Positions 1 to 5,041 of a DNA stretch of 7,751 nucleotides are shown here, in pieces. The stretch spans positions 1-7,751 of the forward strand of contig VGBQ01000126.1 of NCBI GenBank assembly GCA_016870425.1, written 5' to 3'. Both the position numbers and the translations under genes were made by a program. Every line of letters starts with the position of its first letter. The first letter of the stretch is position 1. The notes beneath the pieces are model-generated. The model was given only the letters and a program-made list of their open reading frames with translations, searched no databases and was not told where the DNA came from. The DNA is from Actinomycetota bacterium (GTDB lineage: Bacteria; Actinomycetota; Actinomycetes; S36-B12).

Positions 1-849
1 TTCTCCTTCTCCCTGCCGTGGACGGTGTGGGCCCTGGAGAGCTTCTCCGCCGTGCTCACGGCGACGGGTCGTGCCGTCATCGCCGCTGCCCTCGCCGCCG
101 TCGTACTCGCGGTGCGACGAGTGCCCTGGCCGCGGCGGGATCAGGTCAGGCCGCTGCTCTTCACCATGGCGGGCGCGGTCTTCGGCTGGCCGATCCTCAT
201 CGCCTTGGCGCTGGAGCGCACGACCGCAGCGCACGCTGCGGTGATCGCTGCGGTGATGCCCCTGGTCACGGCCGTCATCGCCGTGCTGCGCACGCACGAG
301 CGCGTGGCGCGGCAGTTCTGGATCGCCGCGGCGTGCGGCACGGCAGCGTTGATCGTCTTCGCGCTCCTGCGGGGCGGCGGGGAGGGAGGTGACTTCATCG
401 CGGACCTGCTCATCGCGGGTGCGGTCGTCGCCTCCTCGTGGTGCTACGTCGAGGGAGCGACCCTGACGCGCCAGATGCCAGGCTGGCAGGTCATCTCGTG
501 GGTGGTGGTCTTCGCCCTGCCCATCACACTGCCCGTGTCGCTCCTGCTCATCGCCACCGGGGGCGTCACCACTCCGGTGACGACGCACGCGTGGGTGGGC
601 ATGGTCATGCTCGGAGTCGTCTCCGTCTACTTCGCCTTCTTCGCCTGGTATCGCGGCCTCGCGCAGGCGGGTGTGGCGCGCGGTGCGCAGACGCAGCAGT
701 TGCAGGCACCGCTCACGCTTGTCTGGTCAGCCCTGCTGCTCGGCGAGACGATCACGCTGGGCACCATCGTCGCCGCACTTGCCATCGTGGCCTGCGTGGC
801 GTGGGCGGTGCGTGTGCGGGCTCCCAGCCCGGCCGCGCCGGAGGAGTAG
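1..849 (+). CDS. EamA/DMT-superfamily permease, 5' end outside window
   Basis: Integral membrane transporter of the drug/metabolite transporter superfamily, probably exporting a small metabolite across the cytoplasmic membrane; the substrate cannot be told. The frame is open from base 1 to a TAG at 847-849 (282 visible residues), so the start lies upstream. A GTG at position 25 is internal and probably not the start. About nine hydrophobic segments are visible (roughly residues 22-39, 51-70, 75-97, 105-123, 132-152, 163-184, 197-216, 230-248, 252-270) plus the end of one more, matching the ten-helix, two-EamA-repeat plan with about 15-20 residues missing. Each half ends in the family pattern: a helix with a proline, then a short acidic turn (THER near 98-101; LLGET near 246-250), then a final helix. 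The C-terminus is a short Pro/Ala/Glu tail. It converges on the lipoprotein gene with only four bases between the stop codons. Family call is firm; function is generic. Confidence 0.9.
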   Translation, partial: FSFSLPWTVWALESFSAVLTATGRAVIAAALAAVVLAVRRVPWPRRDQVRPLLFTMAGAVFGWPILIALALERTTAAHAAVIAAVMPLVTAVIAVLRTHERVARQFWIAAACGTAALIVFALLRGGGEGGDFIADLLIAGAVVASSWCYVEGATLTRQMPGWQVISWVVVFALPITLPVSLLLIATGGVTTPVTTHAWVGMVMLGVVSVYFAFFAWYRGLAQAGVARGAQTQQLQAPLTLVWSALLLGETITLGTIVAALAIVACVAWAVRVRAPSPAAPEE

Positions 850-860
850 CGGGCTACTCC
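843..860. terminator. Bidirectional hairpin between convergent genes
   Basis: Perfect inverted repeat GGAGTAGC-GG-GCTACTCC (8-bp arms; as RNA more likely 7 bp with a CGGG tetraloop). The left arm contains the TAG stop of the permease (847-849) and the right arm contains the TAG stop of the minus-strand lipoprotein gene (856-854), so the two stop codons lie opposite each other in the stem. There is no T-run on either side, so it is not a classical intrinsic terminator. U-less hairpins have been proposed as terminators in high-GC actinobacteria. Termination in both directions is inferred from position and symmetry. Confidence 0.55.
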
Positions 861-1252
861 ACGCCGCAGGCAGCGACGTACATCTCGGCTGGCGCACTCG
901 ACTCCGACTGCGGTGTCGCGCAGATCTCCTCGATCGTCGTCGGGATCCAGAACTGTCCCTCCGCGCGCAGGAAGACCACGGTGGGGAACGTCGACCCCGA
1001 GGCCTCGAATTGCGCATTGGCCATGGCCCAGCCGCCCTCGCACCGGAAGTCGTCGAGGGAGATGAATGTCGATCCGGGGTAGTTGGCGTCGAAGTCGGCC
1101 TCGACGGCCGCGCGGATGGTCGGCTCGTCGCAGACGGCCTGGCCGTCGATGAGCGTGGGCTCGGGGGTGGGATCGGTTGAGCCGTTGGAGCCGCAGCCGG
1201 CCACCGTGACGGCTACCGCCGCCGCGAGCGCGACCCGCACCGACCTCCTCAT
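854..1252 (-). CDS. Small secreted lipoprotein of unknown function
   Basis: A 132-residue protein predicted to be anchored to the outer face of the cytoplasmic membrane. The N-terminus has Arg at 2, 3 and 6, an Ala/Val-rich hydrophobic core (7-17), and a lipobox VAGC with the lipidated Cys at residue 20. A Gly/Ser/Thr/Pro tether follows (21-33). The mature part (about 98 residues after the tether) is acidic and has four cysteines (41, 71, 111, 129), enough for two disulfides. Its middle carries a GWAMANAQF stretch (74-82) followed by an FLRAEGQFWIP stretch (94-104), resembling the 'CxxGWA ... dGxW ... C' pattern of many small actinobacterial lipoproteins, but I cannot name a family. The start is supported by TAGGCT at exactly -12 to -7, implying a leaderless mRNA. 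It is divergent from the FMN reductase gene and convergent with the permease, so it is a single-gene unit. Coding status is likely; function unknown. Confidence 0.85.
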   Translation of the reverse strand: MRRSVRVALAAAVAVTVAGCGSNGSTDPTPEPTLIDGQAVCDEPTIRAAVEADFDANYPGSTFISLDDFRCEGGWAMANAQFEASGSTFPTVVFLRAEGQFWIPTTIEEICATPQSESSAPAEMYVAACGVE

Positions 1253-1264
1253 GGAGCGAGCCTA
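1253..1264 (-). promoter_or_regulatory. Predicted leaderless promoter of the lipoprotein gene
   Basis: On the minus strand the sequence before the start reads TAGGCT-CGCTCC-ATG. TAGGCT (1264-1259) matches the actinobacterial -10 consensus TANNNT and its last T is at -7 if transcription starts at the A of the ATG. No Shine-Dalgarno site precedes the ATG, which fits leaderless translation. No clear TTGACA-like -35 was found. The transcription start is inferred. Confidence 0.6.
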
Positions 1265-1274
1265 GGTCGGCTCG

Positions 1275-1288
1275 GCTAGCGTCCCCTC
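1275..1288 (+). promoter_or_regulatory. Predicted leaderless promoter of the five-gene cluster
   Basis: The 12-mer GCTAGCGTCCCC (1275-1286) ends two bases before the ATG at 1289. It contains TAGCGT (1277-1282), a TANNNT -10 box lying at exactly -12 to -7 relative to that ATG. The same 12-mer with the same spacing precedes the acetamidase gene. There is no Shine-Dalgarno site, so a leaderless transcript is predicted. No -35 box stands out. The predicted start lies only 37 bp from the predicted divergent start at 1252. Confidence 0.65.
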
Positions 1289-1972
1289 ATGCGCGAGGCC
1301 GCCCCAGGGAATTCCCAGGTTCCGACCGCGGATGATGACCGGGATCCCTCGTACGGCGATCCCGGCCGCGTCGCGCGTCCGTCCGTGCTGGCCCTCGGGG
1401 GCAGCACGCGTGCGCAGTCCACCTCGGAGGCGGCGCTGCGCATCGCCGCCGAGGGAGCGACCCAGGCGGGGGCCGATGTGCAGGTGCTGGCCGGCCGCGA
1501 TCTCATGCTGCCGATCTACGACCCGGATGCGACGGACCGCTCACCCGAGGCGCTGCGCCTCCTGGCACTGGTGCGGGATGCGGATGGACTCATCGTCGTC
1601 AGTCCCGGCTATCACGGCGGCCTGAGCGGGCTTCTCAAGAACGCCCTCGACTACCTCGAGGACCTCCGAGGAGCTACCTCGCCGGATCGCGGGTCCTATC
1701 TGGATGGTCGCGCGGTGGGCTGCATTGCCGTGGCCCACGGCTGGCAGGCCGCCGTGGGCACGCTGCACCAACTGCGCCAGGTCGTGCACGCCCTGCGGGG
1801 TTGGCCCACGCCCTTCGGCGCGGTCGTCAACTCCTCCGAGGTGCGACTCGATGAGCCCGCCGCGGTGCCGGCGTCCGTCGAGCAGCTCCATCTCGTGGGC
1901 AGGCAGGTGGTCGAGTTCGCCCACATGCGGATGTCGTACGCCGCATCGCAGGCGACGGGAGGGTCGTCATGA
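1289..1972 (+). CDS. NADPH-dependent FMN reductase-like flavoprotein
   Basis: Flavodoxin-fold protein predicted to bind FMN and reduce it, or a quinone/other acceptor, with NAD(P)H in the cytoplasm. It has 227 residues, longer than the usual 180-190, because about 30 Pro/Asp/Arg-rich residues precede the first beta strand (PSVLALGG, 31-38). The FMN phosphate loop is GGSTRAQSTSE (37-47, GSxRxxS pattern). The conserved SPGYHGGLSGLLKNALDYL segment (105-123) corresponds to the family 'PEYNxSxPGxLKNAIDW' motif. The AHGWQ segment and following helix (149-165) match the flavin-ring side of the fold. The ATG at 1289 is chosen because a TANNNT box lies at -12 to -7. The next in-frame candidate, GTG at 1385, would remove the extension but has no ribosome site. 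The stop overlaps the next gene's start by ATGA, so it is probably co-translated with the FMN-dependent hydroxy-acid oxidase. Family is clear; electron acceptor unknown. Confidence 0.9.
   Translation: MREAAPGNSQVPTADDDRDPSYGDPGRVARPSVLALGGSTRAQSTSEAALRIAAEGATQAGADVQVLAGRDLMLPIYDPDATDRSPEALRLLALVRDADGLIVVSPGYHGGLSGLLKNALDYLEDLRGATSPDRGSYLDGRAVGCIAVAHGWQAAVGTLHQLRQVVHALRGWPTPFGAVVNSSEVRLDEPAAVPASVEQLHLVGRQVVEFAHMRMSYAASQATGGSS
1304..1319. promoter_or_regulatory. Possible operator palindrome at the start of the cluster
   Basis: CCAGGGAATTCCCAGG contains the perfect 10-bp palindrome GGGAATTCCC (1307-1316), with outer CC/GG pairs separated by one A on each side that do not pair. It spans +16 to +31 from the predicted transcription start, inside the non-conserved N-terminal extension of the flavoprotein. 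An AT-centred palindrome is notable in this GC-rich context and its location suits repressor binding, but it may be chance codon usage. Confidence 0.3.
1957..1963 (+). promoter_or_regulatory. Ribosome binding site for the hydroxy-acid oxidase gene
   Basis: GGGAGGG lies five bases before the ATG at 1969, inside the end of the flavoprotein gene. Together with the ATGA stop/start overlap (1969-1972) it fixes the start and suggests translational coupling. Confidence 0.7.
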
Positions 1973-3183
1973 GTCGTCGACTTCCGCGCTGGGGCGATGT
2001 GCGCCCTCTCATCGGTGAGATCCGCCCGCGCTGGGATCGCACCCGTGTGCTGCTCGAGCGATGTGCGAGCGTCGCCGATGTGCGGGCACTGGCCCGTCGC
2101 CGCGTGCCTCGGGCTGTCTTCGACTACACCGATGGCGCCGCCGGCCTCGATGAGGCAAGCCTGCATCGGGCACGACGGGCCTTCGCGCGCGTGGAGTTCC
2201 AGCCGCGGGTGCTGCAGGACGTCAGTGCGGTCGACACGTCCACGATGATCCTGGGCGAGCGCGCCGCCCTGCCGCTTGTCTTCGCGCCGACCGGCTTCAC
2301 CCGCATGATGCACTCAGCGGGCGAGCCCGCCGTGGGGCGCGTGGCGCAGCGCCTGGGCATCCCGTACGGCCTGTCCACCCTCGGCACGACATCGATCGAG
2401 GACCTGGCCGCCAGCGTGCCGGGTCTGCGTCGGTGGTTCCAGCTCTATCTGATGACCGACCGCGGATATGGCGTCGAGCTCGTGGAGCGTGCGGGCGCGG
2501 CGGGCTACGACACGATCATCCTGACCGTCGATACTCCCGTCGCGGGCCGTCGCCACCGCGACGTTCGCAACGGCCTCACCATCCCGCCCCAGCTCACTCC
2601 ACGGACGCTCGCCGACATGGCTGCCCACCCTCGTTGGTGGATAAACCTGCTCACATCGGATCCACTGACCTTTGCGACCCTCGCGAGCACGGAGGGCACG
2701 GTCGCTGACCTCATCGGCCGCGTCTTCGACCCGGCCATCACCGTGGCGGACCTCGACTGGCTGCGGTCGGCGTGGTCGGGCCGACTGGTCGTCAAGGGCA
2801 TCCAGACGGTGGAGGATGCGGTGCTCGTGGCCGAGCATGGCGCCGACGGCGTCATCCTCTCCACCCACGGCGGCCGCCAACTTGAGCGCGCTCCCGTGCC
2901 CTTCGAGATCCTGCCGCGGGTGCGCGAGGCCCTCGATGACCGCGTCGAGGTGCTCATCGACGGGGGGGTGATGTCCGGAGCGGACGTGGTCGCCGCCCTC
3001 TGCCAGGGAGCGACCGCGGTGGCCGTGGGACGCGCCTACCTCTACGGCCTCATGGCCGGGGGCGAGGCCGGGGTGCAGCGCGTGGGCGATCTCCTCGCCC
3101 AGGAGATCACCACGATGATGCAGCTCCTCGGTCGCACCAGCGTCGCGAGCCTCGGCCCGGACTGCCTGCGCCTGAGGGACTGA
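1969..3183 (+). CDS. FMN-dependent alpha-hydroxy acid oxidase/dehydrogenase (LldD type)
   Basis: Cytoplasmic or membrane-associated flavoenzyme that oxidises an L-2-hydroxy acid to the 2-keto acid, passing electrons to oxygen or the respiratory chain. At 404 residues it is normal for the family. By analogy with spinach glycolate oxidase, the active-site residues are present: Tyr53 (FDYTDGA), Tyr160 (FQLY), Asp188 and Arg195 (TVDTPVAGRR), Lys276 (LVVKG), His300 and Arg303 (STHGGRQ). The phosphate-binding end is also conserved (DGGVMSGADV 331-340; GRAYLYGLMAGGEAGV 354-369). The overall pattern resembles the actinobacterial LldD/LldD2-like subgroup (RRRVPRAVFDYTDGAA, APTGFTRMMH, FDP near 253) rather than plant glycolate oxidase. 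One oddity is STHGGRQLERAP, where the family usually has SNHGGRQLDRAP. L-lactate is the default guess, but the amidase, SDR and CoA ligase next to it make another hydroxy acid (for example mandelate-like) equally possible. Family certain, substrate unknown. Confidence 0.93.
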   Translation: MSRRLPRWGDVRPLIGEIRPRWDRTRVLLERCASVADVRALARRRVPRAVFDYTDGAAGLDEASLHRARRAFARVEFQPRVLQDVSAVDTSTMILGERAALPLVFAPTGFTRMMHSAGEPAVGRVAQRLGIPYGLSTLGTTSIEDLAASVPGLRRWFQLYLMTDRGYGVELVERAGAAGYDTIILTVDTPVAGRRHRDVRNGLTIPPQLTPRTLADMAAHPRWWINLLTSDPLTFATLASTEGTVADLIGRVFDPAITVADLDWLRSAWSGRLVVKGIQTVEDAVLVAEHGADGVILSTHGGRQLERAPVPFEILPRVREALDDRVEVLIDGGVMSGADVVAALCQGATAVAVGRAYLYGLMAGGEAGVQRVGDLLAQEITTMMQLLGRTSVASLGPDCLRLRD

Positions 3184-3214
3184 GGCGGATCGGGTGCGGC
3201 GGGCCCCGCGCGGC

Positions 3215-3228
3215 GCTAGCGTCCCCGG
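3215..3228 (+). promoter_or_regulatory. Predicted internal leaderless promoter before the acetamidase gene
   Basis: GCTAGCGTCCCC (3215-3226) is identical to the element before the first gene of the cluster and again ends two bases before the ATG. TAGCGT (3217-3222) lies at -12 to -7. The 45-bp gap after the oxidase stop holds little else: a GC-rich tract (3196-3214) with only short, weak pairing, no T-run and no Shine-Dalgarno site near 3229. The acetamidase-SDR-ligase part can therefore probably be transcribed separately from the first two genes. Confidence 0.65.
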
Positions 3229-4233
3229 ATGGCCCCCGTCGTGGAGTTCCGCCCCGAGCGGTCCGAGTACGCCTACACCTTCGGCGGTGTCGCCCCGGTC
3301 GCCCGGGTCGTTCCGGGAACCGTGCTGAAGCTGTGGTCTGAGGATGCGTTCAACTTCGCACTGCAGTCGGTCTCCGACCTTTCGAGCGCCGAGGTCGACC
3401 TGCGCTACGTCAATCCGCAGACGGGGCCCTTCTACGTCGAGGGAGCGGAGCCGGGCGATACGCTCGTCGTGCACATCGTCGATCTCACTCCGGCGCGAGA
3501 CTGGGGTGTCTCCGCGGCGATCCCCTTCTTCGGCGGGCTCACCTCGACGGGCTCCACCGCGATGCTGCAGGACGCCCTGCCCGACACCACGTGGATCTAT
3601 CACCTCGACCGCGCGCGCAGTGTCGTGACGTTCGACGCGCGATTCGGCGACCTGTCGATCGACCTGCCGGTGGAACCCATGCTGGGCACCATCGGCGTCG
3701 CGCCCGCGGCCCATGAGGTGCGCACCTCCCTGGTCCCTGAGCGCTTCGGCGGCAACATGGACTCCCCGGAGGTGAGGGCCGGCACCACCGTCTATCTCGG
3801 AGTCAATGTCGAGGGCGCGCTCTTCTCCCTGGGTGATGGCCACTACCGCCAGGGCGAGGGGGAGTCCTGCGGCACTGCGGTCGAGGGCGCCATGGACTCC
3901 ACGATCATCGTCGACCTCATCAAGGGTGGTGCCCCCGCGTGGCCGCGCCTAGAGAGCGACAGCCACTGGATGGCGGTGGGGTCAGCACGTCCGCTCGAGG
4001 ACTCCTGGCGCATCGGCAACGTCGAGATGGTGCGCTGGCTGGAGGAGCTCTTCGGCCTGCACAGCATGGATGCCTACCAGTTGCTCTCGCAGGTTTCGTT
4101 AGCTCCCATCGCCAATGTCGTCGACGCCAACTACAGCGTCGTCGTCAAGGCTCCCAAGGCGATCCTGCCCGCGGCTTCGGCGTACGGCGGCATCCACGCC
4201 GACCTCCGCGCACGCGCCCGTGGGCTCGCCTGA
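3229..4233 (+). CDS. Acetamidase/formamidase family amidohydrolase (FmdA/AmdA)
   Basis: Predicted cytoplasmic hydrolase that splits a small aliphatic amide into a carboxylic acid and ammonia. At 334 residues it is typical of the FmdA_AmdA family (usually about 300-410) and covers its length. Characteristic motifs in order: NPQTGPFYVEGAEPGDTLVV (62-81), MLGTIGVAP (151-159), GGNMD (174-178), and GALFSLGDGHYRQGEGE (196-212), followed by a Cys-Gly-Thr-Ala-Val-Glu segment (214-219). The family usually has QGDGE where this protein has QGEGE (208-212), a conservative change. There is no signal peptide. The start is fixed by the -10 box at -12 to -7. Only 33 bp separate it from the SDR gene, so it is probably co-transcribed with the SDR and CoA ligase. 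Family members often act on formamide or acetamide, but here a larger amide feeding the downstream enzymes is possible. Family firm, substrate inferred only. Confidence 0.93.
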   Translation: MAPVVEFRPERSEYAYTFGGVAPVARVVPGTVLKLWSEDAFNFALQSVSDLSSAEVDLRYVNPQTGPFYVEGAEPGDTLVVHIVDLTPARDWGVSAAIPFFGGLTSTGSTAMLQDALPDTTWIYHLDRARSVVTFDARFGDLSIDLPVEPMLGTIGVAPAAHEVRTSLVPERFGGNMDSPEVRAGTTVYLGVNVEGALFSLGDGHYRQGEGESCGTAVEGAMDSTIIVDLIKGGAPAWPRLESDSHWMAVGSARPLEDSWRIGNVEMVRWLEELFGLHSMDAYQLLSQVSLAPIANVVDANYSVVVKAPKAILPAASAYGGIHADLRARARGLA

Positions 4234-4252
4234 TCACCCGTTCACTACCGAG

Positions 4253-4258
4253 AAGGAG
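4253..4258 (+). promoter_or_regulatory. Ribosome binding site for the SDR gene
   Basis: AAGGAG ends eight bases before the ATG at 4267, a strong Shine-Dalgarno site. No TANNNT box sits at -12 to -7 here, so this internal operon gene uses ordinary leadered initiation, unlike the two promoter-proximal genes. Confidence 0.75.
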
Positions 4259-4266
4259 TCGACCGC

Positions 4267-5028
4267 ATGGATCTCAAGGCACAGGGTCTCAACGCACTCG
4301 TCACCGGCGGGACACGCGGCATCGGTCGCGCCGTGGTGTCGGCATTCCTGGATGAGGGTGTCAACGTGGCCTTCTGCGCTCGCACGGCCGATGCGGTGGC
4401 TGAGACGACGCAGGAGTTGGGCGGCGCGAGTGCTCGGGCCCACGGATCAGTCGTCGATGTGGGTGATGCTCAGGCCATCTCGGACTGGGTCACGACGAGC
4501 GCTGCCGCACTCGGTGGCATCGACATCGTGGTGAGCAATGTCAGCGCTCTCGCGATCCCTGACACGGAGGAGAACTGGGAGGCGTCGATCAACGTCGACC
4601 TGCTCGGCACCGTGCGCCTGGTCAAGGCGGCCATGCCCTACCTCGAGAAGAGCGAGCATCCCTCGATCGTCACCATCTCCAGCGTGAGCGGCCGCGAGGT
4701 GGACTTCGCGGCCGGGCCCTACGGCACCATCAAGACCGCCCTCGTCGCCTACACCCAGGGCCTGGCCAACCAGCTCGCCGACAAGGGCATCCGCGCCAAC
4801 ACCGTCTCGCCGGGCAACACCTACTTCGAGGGTGGCGTGTGGGAGTCGATCAAGCATGGCAACCCCGACCTCTTCGCCACCGCGCTGGGCCTCAACCCGA
4901 CCGGTCGCATGGGCACCCCCGAGGAGATGGCTGCCGCTGTCGTCTTCCTCGCGTGTCCCATATCCAGCTTCACGACGGGCACCAATCTCGTCGTGGACGG
5001 CGCCCTCACCCGGGGCATCCACCTCTAG
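4267..5028 (+). CDS. Short-chain dehydrogenase/reductase (classical SDR)
   Basis: Cytoplasmic NAD(P)(H)-dependent oxidoreductase interconverting an alcohol and a ketone/aldehyde; substrate not known. 253 residues, the usual size of a classical single-domain SDR. Visible features: nucleotide-binding TGGTRGIG (13-20); Arg39 at the end of the second strand (FCART), which favours NADP(H); VDV (63-65) contacting the adenine; Asn109, Ser139, Tyr152 and Lys156 (YGTIK) completing the catalytic tetrad; and the C-terminal TGTNLVVDGALTRG stretch (237-250). The structural NNAG motif is replaced by SNVS (90-93), keeping one Asn. After the PG turn, the substrate-loop region reads NTYFEGGVW (184-192), a pattern I associate with a distinct actinobacterial SDR subgroup rather than FabG. 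A strong ribosome site fixes the start. Only 13 bp follow before the acyl-CoA ligase gene, so the two are surely co-transcribed and may act on successive intermediates. Confidence 0.93.
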   Translation: MDLKAQGLNALVTGGTRGIGRAVVSAFLDEGVNVAFCARTADAVAETTQELGGASARAHGSVVDVGDAQAISDWVTTSAAALGGIDIVVSNVSALAIPDTEENWEASINVDLLGTVRLVKAAMPYLEKSEHPSIVTISSVSGREVDFAAGPYGTIKTALVAYTQGLANQLADKGIRANTVSPGNTYFEGGVWESIKHGNPDLFATALGLNPTGRMGTPEEMAAAVVFLACPISSFTTGTNLVVDGALTRGIHL

Positions 5029-5031
5029 ATT

Positions 5032-5036
5032 GGGAG
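5032..5036 (+). promoter_or_regulatory. Ribosome binding site for the acyl-CoA ligase gene
   Basis: GGGAG lies five bases before the ATG at 5042 in the 13-bp gap after the SDR stop. It decides the start: the frame is open far upstream (past 4832), but those upstream codons overlap the SDR gene and do not resemble a ligase N-terminus. Confidence 0.6.
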
Positions 5037-5041
5037 CTCCC

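Noticed and set aside
445..459. The 15-mer TACGTCGAGGGAGCG, also found at 3433-3447
   Set aside because: Both copies encode Tyr-Val-Glu-Gly-Ala in frame with common high-GC codons in unrelated proteins, so coincidence is the simplest explanation; too few copies to argue for a chromosome-orienting motif.
438..1082. Plus-strand frame running through the permease and across the lipoprotein gene
   Set aside because: Arg/His/Ala-rich out-of-frame translation of the permease that runs into antisense of the lipoprotein; no start signal.
3184..3228. A terminator between the oxidase and acetamidase genes
   Set aside because: The GC-rich tract forms only short weak pairings, has no T-run, and is mostly accounted for by the promoter element before the acetamidase gene.
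2314..3843. A 509-codon open frame on the minus strand
   Set aside because: It lies antisense to the hydroxy-acid oxidase and acetamidase genes, is rich in Arg/His/Gly/Glu with no recognisable domain, and crosses two well-supported genes. Long antisense frames are expected in high-GC coding DNA.
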